A stretch of DNA of 6,988 nucleotides from an uncultured bacterium (GCA_905214175.1 CAJMLD010000079.1:1-6988), one strand, 5' to 3'; counted from the stretch's first letter, positions 1-6,616 are shown. A program made the numbers and translations. Notes: generated from the letters alone by a model not told the origin.

Positions 1-48
1 CAGCGAGACGATGTGGCCCATCTCGGGACGGGTGTAGCGATCGATCAT
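1..48 (-). CDS. purB: Adenylosuccinate lyase, N-terminal fragment (runs off the window)
   Basis: Only the first 16 codons are present; the rest lies beyond the left edge. The peptide reads MIDRYTRPEMGHIVSL, which matches the very conserved start of bacterial adenylosuccinate lyases of the B. subtilis type (M-I-x-R-Y-[TS]-R-P-E-M). The enzyme removes fumarate from SAICAR and from adenylosuccinate in purine synthesis, in the cytoplasm. The ATG at 46-48 is supported by an AAAGGA ribosome-binding site six bases upstream. The gene begins 52 bp after the stop codon of the membrane-protein gene at 101-1126, in the same direction, so it could be cotranscribed with it or use its own promoter (see 85-90). 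The identification depends on a short but distinctive stretch; no active-site residues are in the window. Confidence 0.75.
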   Translation of the reverse strand, partial: MIDRYTRPEMGHIVSL

Positions 49-84
49 CTGCGTTCCTTTCGCAGCGAGGTCTTTGGTACTTTG

Positions 85-90
85 ATTCTA
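85..90 (-). promoter_or_regulatory. Candidate -10 element for purB
   Basis: TAGAAT on the minus strand matches TATAAT at five of six positions and would start transcription about 30 bases before the purB ATG. At a 17-base spacing the -35 position reads CACATC, which is poor, so this rests on the -10 alone. If real, purB can be expressed apart from the upstream membrane-protein gene. Confidence 0.25.
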
Positions 91-100
91 CCGCGGCATC

Positions 101-1126
101 CTAGTTGGATGTGGAGGCGCGATGCCGCCTTGATGCGCTCCGTGTGGCTGCCCCAGCTCCGCGCACGGCAGAACCTGCCGCACCCTGAGCCTTGGATATG
201 TAGCCCGTAAGGTCTGCGCCAGTGAAGAGTTTAATGAGCCAAAGGTAGAGCAGCAGTACGGCGAGAGGAACAAGGCATGACGTCACGATGCTCACTGCCA
301 CGGCATCGATGAGCTTGTTGAGCTGCTCGCCCACCGCGTTGGCGGCATCCGCGGCACCAGAGGCAAGCGCATCAACCCCGCTTGAAATGGCGGACCCCAG
401 CATCTCGAGGATGTTCTGGTTCTCCCCTGTGTCCTGGCTGGCATTGTCCTCATAGACAGTCTCGCTTGTCTCGTTGGCCTCTTGGCTTGCCTCCTCTGCC
501 GCAAGGGACGTCTGGTACTGGTTGGTTATGGTTTGAGTGAGACCGGCGCTCACCGGCACAAGGGTTGCCAGCGCCAACGCCACCACCAGGAGCTTGACGC
601 CCCAAACGAACAGAACGCGGCTGGGGTTCCACCTCCCGCGCAGCCACAGCCACAGGCACAGAAGCGCGATGCCCGTAGGCACAAAGCACCTAAAGGCAAT
701 GAGCCCAAAGGTGGTGAGAAGGAACTTCTCGAGGTAGATGATGGCAAGAACCACCGCAAGCTTGCCAGAGAGATCTGCCAGTTGGTTGGCAATAGGCGTA
801 CCCACGTCGTCCGGTATTGCCGAGACCGCCACGGATGCCGTTGTGGCAGTTGCTACGAGCCCCAACGCGGTGCTCTTTTGTTCCTCGAGGGTTTGGGTGA
901 CGCCGGAATAGGTCTCTGGTGACGAGAAGTGCGTTGCCAAGGGGAATGCCGAGACAATCGCCAGCACCGCGAGCACCACCGTCACGATTACGCGCGCCCG
1001 CCTGCTCAACTCAAAGGGACTGTTTCCCAACTGCTGAGGCACCATATAATCTGGCTCCGACACCTCGAGTTCATCGTCGGCGGGGACCATCCTCTGCAAC
1101 TTGTCCGCGCTGCGGTTGCTGTCCAT
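101..1126 (-). CDS. Multi-pass membrane protein of unknown function, 341 aa
   Basis: I do not recognise a named family with confidence. The start has a strong AGGAGG ribosome-binding site four bases upstream. Residues 1-43 are hydrophilic and probably cytoplasmic. Hydrophobic segments lie near residues 45-64, 122-142, 143-163, 171-192 and 275-299, suggesting four or five membrane passes. The 66-120 loop includes a stretch (about 99-140) with IPDDVGTPIANQLADLSGK leading into YLEKFLLT; it resembles hypothetical membrane proteins I recall from Clostridia and is the likeliest conserved core. A second large loop (about 198-272) is acidic and rich in Glu, Ser and Asn, then Ala-rich. The tail after residue 300 is rich in Ala, Gly, Ser and Arg, looks disordered, and is positively charged at the end. 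No enzymatic motif or transporter signature is visible. A perfect palindrome resembling a LexA site lies 28-41 bases upstream of the start, so damage-inducible expression is possible. purB follows in the same direction. Confidence 0.8.
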   Translation of the reverse strand: MDSNRSADKLQRMVPADDELEVSEPDYMVPQQLGNSPFELSRRARVIVTVVLAVLAIVSAFPLATHFSSPETYSGVTQTLEEQKSTALGLVATATTASVAVSAIPDDVGTPIANQLADLSGKLAVVLAIIYLEKFLLTTFGLIAFRCFVPTGIALLCLWLWLRGRWNPSRVLFVWGVKLLVVALALATLVPVSAGLTQTITNQYQTSLAAEEASQEANETSETVYEDNASQDTGENQNILEMLGSAISSGVDALASGAADAANAVGEQLNKLIDAVAVSIVTSCLVPLAVLLLYLWLIKLFTGADLTGYISKAQGAAGSAVRGAGAATRSASRRHRASTSN

Positions 1127-1145
1127 GCATCCTCCTGTCCCAGTA

Positions 1146-1154
1146 AAAATAGCA
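1146..1154 (-). promoter_or_regulatory. Candidate extended -10 promoter of the membrane-protein gene
   Basis: The minus strand reads TGCTATTTT, an extended -10 pattern (TGnTATTTT). The predicted transcript start is near 1139, giving a leader of only about 13 bases that just holds the AGGAGG site. The -35 region is not recognisable. The palindrome at 1154-1167 would fall in the -35/-10 spacer, a classic repressor position. An alternative -10 is TAGGAT at 1176-1181, which would place the palindrome just after the transcript start. Confidence 0.3.
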
Positions 1155-1167
1155 GAACACGTGTTCT
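1154..1167. promoter_or_regulatory. Perfect 14-bp palindrome, LexA/SOS-box-like operator
   Basis: AGAACACGTGTTCT is identical to its reverse complement. Its core GAAC-ACGT-GTTC fits the known Gram-positive LexA (DinR) consensus CGAACRNRYGTTYC at 12 of 14 positions, missing only the outermost base on each side. It lies between the divergent genes but close to the membrane-protein start (28-41 bases upstream) and more than 220 bases from the plus-strand start, so the minus-strand gene is the likely target. No lexA or known SOS gene is in the window, and another repressor that recognises a CACGTG-centred site is possible. A half-site, AGAACAC, recurs at 1297-1303. Confidence 0.5.
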
Positions 1168-1197
1168 TATTACGTATCCTACAGCATCACTCCGCCC

Positions 1198-1389
1198 ATA
1201 CTAGATGGACGGCCGACTTTTCGGGTAAACGGTACCCAACGCACAAAGACTTGCCGGAGCGCACGATGCGTTCATCGCCGTCTACTACACGCCAATAGAA
1301 CACCCCCGCGCTGCACCCCAGGGAAAGATTTATAAATACCTAAACAAACGTACCCGTGAGTTAGCTATAGACCGTCGGGGGCACAACCA
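1198..1389 (+). promoter_or_regulatory. Upstream region of the metallo-beta-lactamase gene, with two small palindromes
   Basis: This stretch has no gene. It contains an inverted repeat GGGTA-N5-TACCC (1223-1237) and a perfect AT-rich palindrome ATTTATAAAT (1328-1337) that includes TATAAA. A second possible -10, TATAGA, lies at 1366-1371 and would give a very short leader for the gene at 1390. No convincing -35 element pairs with either. The AT-rich segment from about 1324 to 1370 stands out against the GC-rich surroundings and is where I would place the promoter. Confidence 0.3.
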
Positions 1390-3003
1390 ATGAAGGCGAG
1401 AAAAACGCTGCGAACACGGCGCACAGCAGGCACACGAGGCAAAAGCATCAAGAAGAAGGGGATGCTCGTAGCCCTTGTGCTCTTTGTCTTCCTGTGCATC
1501 GTAGGGAGCGCGGGAGCCGGGACCCCGCAGGAGGCCAGCCCGGACCCCCGGCCTACGCAGGTCTCGCAAGAAGCGACGCCCGCGCGTACGGGTACGCTGA
1601 TCCTCGCCGCTAGTGGCGACCAGTCGTTTGATTCAACTGGCGCCAGAGCATGGGCAAACGTGGCCAAGCAGGGCGGAGGAGCCCAAACCATCGAGGTCTC
1701 TTTCTCGAGCGATACCACCAAGAACCTTGAGACCGGAACGTACACCGTAACCCCAGCAAGCCACTACCTCCTAGCGGCTGACGGAACGCTCGTTGAGAGC
1801 AACTCGAGCACGAGCATCACCGTCGATAACGAAGCGTCCGCTCATGCGGAGGTTTCCTACTCGGCAAGCGATCTCTCTGCCATGAGCGACGCGGACATCG
1901 ACGCAGCAATCGAGAGTGCAGCATCCTTCATGTCCAAGCACATGGATGCCAGCGAGGTAGATTCCCTCAAGGCTGCTGCCCTCGCCAAGAAACCCACGCC
2001 CCAACCCGAGGGAACGCTCAAGGCTCACTTCATCGACGTTGGGCAAGGTGACTCGGAGTTCATCGAGCTGCCGGACGGCAAGAGCCTCCTCATAGACGGT
2101 GGACCCACGGACACTGGTGGGAAGGTCCTCTCGTACATCAAGGATTTGGGCTACTCCCGCATAGATTACGTGGTTGCCACGCATCCCCACGAGGATCACA
2201 TTGGAGGCCTGACCACGGTCATCTCCTCCCTCGAAGTGGGCGAGATCTGGGCGCCCGACGCTTCCACCAACACACGGACCTTCGAGAACTTCCTCGATGC
2301 CATCGAGTCGCGCGGCATAGAGACGCACGGCGCGGCAGCCGGTAAGACCATTGGCGACAGCGACACGTACTCGATACAGATTCTGGGGCCGCAGAGCGGC
2401 GCCTCGTTCGACGACCTCAACGACGCCTCCGCTATCGTGCTGGTAACGTTTGGGCAGAACACCTTCCTCTTCACGGGCGATGCCTCCTCCAGCCTTATCT
2501 CGCAGGCATGTAACTCTCACGTAGACGTCCTTAAAGTGGGACACCATGGGAGCAGAACTTCGACCAACGCAAGCCTGATAGCGAGGCTAAGCCCAACCTA
2601 TGCCGTTATCTCCTACGGCATTGGCAACTCCTACGGGCACCCAACGCAAGAGGCGCTCGATGCGCTCTCGGGCACAACGGTGTACGGAACGGGAGCCAAC
2701 GGAACCGTGACCATCGAGTCCGATGGGACAAACCTCTCGGTCAGCACCGAGAAGGACGGAGCCGTTGTGGCCGGAGACACGGCGGCAACCAGCGCCTCTT
2801 CCGCTGCGGCCGCGGCAGAGTCGTCCGGGGCCCAGGCTGATACCGGCAATAATTCTGACCCAACCGTATACGCGACAAAAACCGGCAAGAAGTACCATCG
2901 AGACGGATGCCAGTATCTCAAGAAGAACAAAATTCCCATGAGCCTCTCCGAGGCAAAGAACGCCGGGCTCGAGCCTTGCTCGAAGTGCCACCCGCCAACC
3001 TAG
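1390..3003 (+). CDS. Exported ComEC-type metallo-beta-lactamase-fold hydrolase with C-terminal Ada-like zinc motif, 537 aa
   Basis: Domains in order: a strongly basic N-terminus (1-24) and hydrophobic segment (about 25-42), read as a signal peptide or membrane anchor; an unrecognised, probably beta-rich region (66-160); a helical linker (161-200); a metallo-beta-lactamase domain (about 208-453); an Ala/Ser linker (456-490); and a metal-binding tail (about 491-536). Metal-site motifs are intact: D236 in LLIDGG, H265-P-H267-E-D269-H270, FTGD ending at D364, GHHGS (H385-H386), and YGHP with H417. The HHGS and YGHP motifs are typical of the ComEC/Rec2 hydrolase family (COG2333). The tail has Y-H503-x3-C507 and C530-S-K-C533, like the zinc motif of Ada but with three cysteines plus a histidine. 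There are no channel-forming membrane helices, so it is not ComEC itself. A role cutting DNA or another phosphodiester outside the cytoplasm is inference. The ATG at 1390 is the only sensible start in frame upstream of the hydrophobic segment, although its ribosome-binding site is poor (GGGGG nine bases away). DUF3006 follows 45 bp downstream. Confidence 0.88.
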   Translation: MKARKTLRTRRTAGTRGKSIKKKGMLVALVLFVFLCIVGSAGAGTPQEASPDPRPTQVSQEATPARTGTLILAASGDQSFDSTGARAWANVAKQGGGAQTIEVSFSSDTTKNLETGTYTVTPASHYLLAADGTLVESNSSTSITVDNEASAHAEVSYSASDLSAMSDADIDAAIESAASFMSKHMDASEVDSLKAAALAKKPTPQPEGTLKAHFIDVGQGDSEFIELPDGKSLLIDGGPTDTGGKVLSYIKDLGYSRIDYVVATHPHEDHIGGLTTVISSLEVGEIWAPDASTNTRTFENFLDAIESRGIETHGAAAGKTIGDSDTYSIQILGPQSGASFDDLNDASAIVLVTFGQNTFLFTGDASSSLISQACNSHVDVLKVGHHGSRTSTNASLIARLSPTYAVISYGIGNSYGHPTQEALDALSGTTVYGTGANGTVTIESDGTNLSVSTEKDGAVVAGDTAATSASSAAAAAESSGAQADTGNNSDPTVYATKTGKKYHRDGCQYLKKNKIPMSLSEAKNAGLEPCSKCHPPT

Positions 3004-3048
3004 CGCCAAACCCGCCTGGGTGGTAGCGCACGCAGGAAGGAGTACCGC

Positions 3049-3267
3049 ATGGAACGAGTCATCGTGGACCGTTTTGAGGGTGACATCGCCGTCGTAGAAG
3101 CGGGTCTGGGTCGCATGCGCAACGTGCCCCGCGCGCAGCTGCCACCGGGCACTCGCGAGGGCGATGTGCTGCTGTTTGACGGACGAACGTACCGCAAAGA
3201 CGCCGCAGCAACCGGCGAGCGCACTGCCACCATGCGCTCTCGCACGCACAGGCTGTTTGGGGACTAG
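3049..3267 (+). CDS. DUF3006 family small protein, 72 aa
   Basis: This short protein opens with VIVDRFEGDIAVVE, followed by NVPRAQLPPGTREGDVL. That is the typical DUF3006 pattern: a small beta-rich fold beginning V-D-R-F-E-G and ending in G-D-V. The family has no established biochemical role. From memory, DUF3006 genes often sit next to ComEC-like metallo-beta-lactamase genes, as here, which suggests a partner or regulator of the upstream hydrolase; that link is inference. It has no signal peptide or membrane segment, so it should be cytoplasmic, whereas the hydrolase domain is predicted to be outside. The last 20 or so residues (after about 50) are basic and less typical. The start is fixed by a good AGGAAGGAG site six bases upstream of the ATG. 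Spacing of 45 bp and shared strand suggest an operon with the hydrolase. Confidence 0.82.
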   Translation: MERVIVDRFEGDIAVVEAGLGRMRNVPRAQLPPGTREGDVLLFDGRTYRKDAAATGERTATMRSRTHRLFGD

Positions 3268-3337
3268 CGCCTGGCGCAGATACTAACGAGAGCTGCCGGT
3301 CAATCTTCTGTCGCCCGCTCCAAGCCACCTGTTATAC

Positions 3338-3380
3338 GGAAAGGGGCGGATGCGCGCTCGCGCGTCCGCCCCCGCCTTTC
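3338..3380. terminator. GC-rich hairpin between convergent genes, possible bidirectional terminator
   Basis: GGGGCGGATGCGCG (3343-3356) pairs with CGCGCGTCCGCCCC (3359-3372) over up to 14 bp with one G-U pair; the loop probably opens to six bases. Flanking AAAGG and CCTTT can extend the stem around a bulge. It lies between the stop codons of the DUF3006 gene and argH, as expected of a shared terminator. Neither side has a long T run (GCCTTTC on plus, CCTTTCC on minus), so efficiency is uncertain. Confidence 0.6.
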
Positions 3381-3397
3381 ACGAATCACCTTGCTGG

Positions 3398-4783
3398 CTA
3401 CCGGCGCTCGTCTGCCTCTAGGCGCGTCTTGGCCTCGGTGAGCTGGACGCGCACGGCCTTCTCGCCAGTACCGCCGTAGGTGGTGCGGGCGTTGGCAATG
3501 CCGGCCGGATCAAGGTCCTGCGCGATGTCCTCCCCAAAGAGGGGACTCGCCGCCTTGAACTCCTCCGCAGTCAAATCCTCGAGCCCCTTGCCGTGCTTCT
3601 CGCAGTACAGGACGAGCTTGCCAACCACCTCGTGCGCCTCGCGGAACGGTATGCCCTTCTTTGCCAGGTAGTCGGCGACGTCTGTGGCAGCAGTAAAGCC
3701 CTTGCCCGCCTGCTTGAGCATGGCATCGGCGTTCACGGTCATGGTCTCGAGCATGCCGGCGGCAATGGCCATGCAATCGAGCAGGGTCTTGGCCGCGTCA
3801 GCAGGCCCCTCCTTGCACTCCTGGAGATCCTTGTTGTAGGCCAGCGGCAGCGACTTCATGGTTGTGAGCAGCGCCATGAGGTCCCCATAGACGCGGCCCG
3901 TCTTGCCGCGCGTGAGCTCGGCAAAGTCGGGGTTCTTCTTCTGAGGCATGATGGACGAGCCGGTAGAGTAGCTGTCAGAGAGCGTGATGAAGCCGAACTC
4001 CGTGCTGCTCCAAAGCACAATCTCCTCGCACAGGCGCGAGAGGTGCATCATGCTCACGGCGCAGGCGTAGTCAAGGTCCAGCAGGTAGTCGCGGTCCGAG
4101 ACGGCGTCCATCGAGTTGGGGATTGCGTGGTCAAAGCCTAGGAGCTGGGTGGTGTACTCGCGGTCGAGCGGGTAGGTGGTGCCGGCAAGCGCCGCAGACC
4201 CCAGCGGGTTGGCGTCAGCTGCGGTACGAGCGGCAACAAGACGCGTGTAGTCGCGCGAGAACATCCAGAAGTACGCCAGTATGTGGTGCGAGAAGAGCAC
4301 CGGCTGCGCGTGCTGCAGGTGCGTGTAGCCCGGCATCACCACGCCCACATTCTTCTCGGCAACGTCCAGAAGAGTGCGACGCAGCTCGACGTTGCCCTCG
4401 AGGAGTTCCTCGCACAAACGCTTGGCATAGAGGCGGATGTCGGTGGCTACTTGGTCGTTGCGGGAGCGGCCCGTGTGCAGGCGCGCGCCGGGAGTGCCAA
4501 TGTCTGCGGTAAGGGCCTTCTCGACGGCCATGTGAACGTCCTCGTCGTTCACGTCCCAAGCAAAGGTACCGTCTGAGATTTGGCCAGAGATCTTCTCGAG
4601 ACCAGCATCGATTGCCGCAGCGTCCTCGTTCGAGATAATGCCCTGCTTGGCCAGCATCTTGGCGTGCGCGCGAGAACCCTTGATGTCCTCTTGCGCCATC
4701 GCCTTATCGTCCTCGAGCGACGCGCCAAACTCCTGCGTGAAGGCATCGACGCCCTTCTCGAACCTACCGCCCCACAGTGCCAT
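3398..4783 (-). CDS. argH: Argininosuccinate lyase, 461 aa
   Basis: This enzyme splits argininosuccinate into arginine and fumarate, the last step of arginine synthesis, as a cytoplasmic homotetramer. The N-terminal LWGGRFEKGVDAFTQEF is typical of the family. RLHTGRSRNDQVATD (101-115) binds substrate. T154-H155 in GYTHLQHAQP carries the catalytic histidine. The flexible-loop signature GSSIMPQKKNPD (275-286) contains the serine that acts as general acid or base (S276 or S277) and the family lysine and asparagine. The full length of about 460 residues is normal and no truncation is seen. The start has an AGAGGGG ribosome-binding site six bases upstream. It lies 159 bp downstream of argG on the same strand. 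A terminator-like hairpin in that gap suggests that expression of the two genes is not strictly equal. The gene ends facing DUF3006 across a shared hairpin. Confidence 0.97.
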   Translation of the reverse strand: MALWGGRFEKGVDAFTQEFGASLEDDKAMAQEDIKGSRAHAKMLAKQGIISNEDAAAIDAGLEKISGQISDGTFAWDVNDEDVHMAVEKALTADIGTPGARLHTGRSRNDQVATDIRLYAKRLCEELLEGNVELRRTLLDVAEKNVGVVMPGYTHLQHAQPVLFSHHILAYFWMFSRDYTRLVAARTAADANPLGSAALAGTTYPLDREYTTQLLGFDHAIPNSMDAVSDRDYLLDLDYACAVSMMHLSRLCEEIVLWSSTEFGFITLSDSYSTGSSIMPQKKNPDFAELTRGKTGRVYGDLMALLTTMKSLPLAYNKDLQECKEGPADAAKTLLDCMAIAAGMLETMTVNADAMLKQAGKGFTAATDVADYLAKKGIPFREAHEVVGKLVLYCEKHGKGLEDLTAEEFKAASPLFGEDIAQDLDPAGIANARTTYGGTGEKAVRVQLTEAKTRLEADERR

Positions 4784-4855
4784 GCGAGCCCCTCTCGATA
4801 CCGTGCCATTGTGCCTGCTAGCTTACCGCAACAGCCCGCGCAAACGAGCTGGTAG

Positions 4856-4887
4856 AAAAGCCGCCGCCGGGAGCCCCCGACGGCGGC
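4856..4887 (-). terminator. Intrinsic-terminator-like hairpin between argG and argH
   Basis: On the minus strand GCCGCCG (4881-4887) pairs with CGGCGGC (4860-4866), and a further four base pairs form beyond one mismatch inside it, around a small loop. The stem is followed at once by TTTTCT (4854-4859), the usual arrangement of a rho-independent terminator. It lies 55 bp after the argG stop and 72 bp before the argH start. The T run is short, so partial read-through is likely. I see no convincing separate argH promoter in the 72 bp that follow. Confidence 0.6.
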
Positions 4888-4942
4888 ATCGTTTCCCGCG
4901 CATGTGCCGGACGGGCCGAGTCTGTCCCGTCCAACAACGTTC

Positions 4943-6163
4943 CTACTGCAGCTTGGAGCCGGGGCCCTGGACGCGAGACCAGGTCTTGGACTGCAGGCCG
5001 TGGATGGTGATGAAGCCCTTGGAGGCCGTGTGATCGAAGGTGTCGCCCTCGTCGTAGGTGGCCAGGTTGTAGTCGTACAGGCTGTACGGCGAGCGCAGGC
5101 CGTCGACGAACAGGCCGCCCTTGCAGAGCTTGATGCGCACCTCACCGGTCACGTACTTCTGCGTGTAGGCGTTGTAGGCGTCGATGGCCTCGCGGTTCTG
5201 CGAATACCAGAGGCCACGGTAGACCGTGGACGCCCACTCGACATCGAGCTTGGCCTTCTGCTTCAGGGTCTCGGCGTCGAGGCACAGGGTCTCGAGCGAC
5301 TGGTGGGCCTGGATGAGAAGAAGCGCGGCGGGGCACTCGTAGCACTCACGGCTCTTGATGCCCACAACGCGGTCCTCAATCATGTCAATGCGGCCAAAGC
5401 CGTTGCGGCCGGCGATCTCGTTGGCCTTGATGATGCAGTCAAGCAGCGACATCTTCTCGCCGTTGATCGAGACGGGAAGACCGCCCTCAAAGCCAATCAC
5501 AACGGTCTCGGGGTCAGCAGGGCAGTCCTCGGGGTTCTTGGTCATCGTCCAGATGTCCGAGGGTGGCTCGTTCCAGGTGTCCTCAAGAACGCCGCACTCG
5601 ATGGCGCGGCCCCACAGGTTGTCGTCGATCGAATAGGGCTTCTTGTGGGTGGTGGGCACGGGCACGCCGTTGGCCTTGGCCCACTCCATCTCGGAGTCAC
5701 GCGTGGTGAGGTCCCACTCACGCACCGGCGCGATGATCTCGAGCGACGGGTCGAGCGCCCGGATGGAGGTCTCAAAACGCACCTGGTCGTTGCCCTTGCC
5801 GGTGCAGCCGTGGGCAATGTACTTAGCGCCGTACTGGTGCGCGATGTCCACGAGGTGCTTGGAGATGATGGGGCGAGAGAGCGCGGAAAGCAGGGGGTAG
5901 ATGCCCTCGTACTTGCCGTTTGCCCAGATGGCCTTGGAGACGATGGTCTCGGCGTACTCCTCGCGCATGTCAACGGCCTCGGAGGCAATGGCGCCCATGT
6001 CGAGGGCCTTCTGCTTAATCCAGGAGAGGTCCTTCTCGTCCTGGCCAACGTTACCGCAGATTGCGATGACGTCCATGTTCTTCTCGACCTGCAGCCACTT
6101 CACGATGACGGACGTGTCCAGACCACCGGAATACGCGAGGACAACCTTTTCCTTCTCAGCCAT
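4943..6163 (-). CDS. argG: Argininosuccinate synthase, 406 aa
   Basis: This enzyme joins citrulline and aspartate using ATP to give argininosuccinate, AMP and pyrophosphate; its product is the substrate of ArgH encoded just downstream. The N-type ATP pyrophosphatase P-loop AYSGGLDTS is at residues 10-18. The second signature GCTGKGNDQVRFE is at 119-131, and KYEGIYPLLSALSRPII (84-100) and the region around PYSIDDNLWGR are typical of the family. Length is normal and the frame is intact. AGAAAGG about eight bases upstream of the ATG supports the start. No other arginine genes are visible on either side, so citrulline must come from enzymes encoded elsewhere or from outside the cell. A long open frame on the opposite strand (4904-6484) is a shadow of this GC-rich gene. 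Confidence 0.97.
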   Translation of the reverse strand: MAEKEKVVLAYSGGLDTSVIVKWLQVEKNMDVIAICGNVGQDEKDLSWIKQKALDMGAIASEAVDMREEYAETIVSKAIWANGKYEGIYPLLSALSRPIISKHLVDIAHQYGAKYIAHGCTGKGNDQVRFETSIRALDPSLEIIAPVREWDLTTRDSEMEWAKANGVPVPTTHKKPYSIDDNLWGRAIECGVLEDTWNEPPSDIWTMTKNPEDCPADPETVVIGFEGGLPVSINGEKMSLLDCIIKANEIAGRNGFGRIDMIEDRVVGIKSRECYECPAALLLIQAHQSLETLCLDAETLKQKAKLDVEWASTVYRGLWYSQNREAIDAYNAYTQKYVTGEVRIKLCKGGLFVDGLRSPYSLYDYNLATYDEGDTFDHTASKGFITIHGLQSKTWSRVQGPGSKLQ

Positions 6164-6190
6164 GTTGGTGCACCTTTCTGTTGTTGGGCC

Positions 6191-6218
6191 TTGATACCCC
6201 TTGCAGACATGCGAACAA
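6191..6218 (-). promoter_or_regulatory. Candidate promoter of argG
   Basis: On the minus strand TTGTTC (6213-6218) and TATCAA (6191-6196) are separated by 16 bases, a moderate match to a vegetative promoter. Transcription would start near 6184, leaving a leader of about 20 bases that includes the AGAAAGG ribosome-binding site. No clear ArgR box (TGAAT-N4-ATTCA type) or T-box motif is seen nearby. Confidence 0.35.
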
Positions 6219-6573
6219 ACGAGCGCCGTGGTTGTGCCGCGACGTCACGAAGAGCCCCCGATCGTGCCGGGCGCTGCTGGGTGCCTTGTCTTGAACTGCC
6301 TGTGAAAAGTAGGACGACAAGAACCTATGCCAGCGCGCGCGACATCGCGGGGCTGATTCGTCGGTTCTGGCGTCGAAGGGAGACCACGTTATGGCTGCGT
6401 GTGATGCAAATCATGCGTTGGTCACCCCTTCAAAAAGTGGCACGCGATCTCTCGCGCGGCTGTCGTTGCTATGCGCGACTATAGGCCCGCATGGGCCTCG
6501 CTGGCAAGTGCGGACGAGAAAAGATTTCTGCTTGAAACAAAGCGGGACGACCAGAGCTCCCAGCTGGTGGGGC
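6219..6573. other. Intergenic region without a recognisable gene
   Basis: Nothing here matches a known RNA or protein family. Small hairpins are present: CGCGA-CA-TCGCG (6338-6349), CGCGA-N4-TCGCG (6443-6456, followed on the minus strand by a T run at 6432-6436), and AGGCCC-GCAT-GGGCCT (6483-6498). An inverted repeat TGAT-GCAA-ATCA is at 6402-6413. A plus-strand open frame of 46 codons from ATG 6471 has no ribosome-binding site and runs through the tRNA terminator, so it is not called. The antisense frames over the tRNA are artefacts. Confidence 0.4.
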
Positions 6574-6582
6574 AGACAACAC

Positions 6583-6616
6583 AAAGCAGGCCAGAGCGGC
6601 TAGCGCCCTGACCTGC
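6583..6616 (-). terminator. Rho-independent terminator after tRNA-Lys
   Basis: On the minus strand GCAGGTCAGGGCG (6604-6616) pairs with CGCTCTGGCCTGC (6586-6598) over 13 bp, with two G-U pairs and a five-base loop. It is followed by TTTGTGTTGT. It begins eight bases beyond the tRNA CCA end, as expected for the tRNA transcript. Confidence 0.7.

Noticed and set aside
1771..2547. A 258-codon minus-strand frame opposite the hydrolase gene
   Set aside because: The plus strand encodes intact metal-binding motifs in order; the opposite frame has none and is a shadow.
6402..6413. TGATGCAAATCA as an ArgR box for argG
   Set aside because: Arm sequence and spacing do not fit TGAAT-N4-ATTCA, and it lies about 240 bases from the argG start, well upstream of the likely promoter.
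4904..6484. A 526-codon open frame on the plus strand opposite argG
   Set aside because: It mirrors argG in a GC-rich genome, where the complementary frame lacks stops. Its product is a repetitive Val/Leu/Gly/Asp-rich sequence with no domain, and argG is unmistakable.
6471..6611. Plus-strand frame of 46 codons with a fairly natural-looking product (MRDYRPAWASLASADEKRF...)
   Set aside because: There is no ribosome-binding site, no usable start farther upstream before a stop at 6402, and it runs through the tRNA terminator stem. It could be a gene remnant but cannot be supported.
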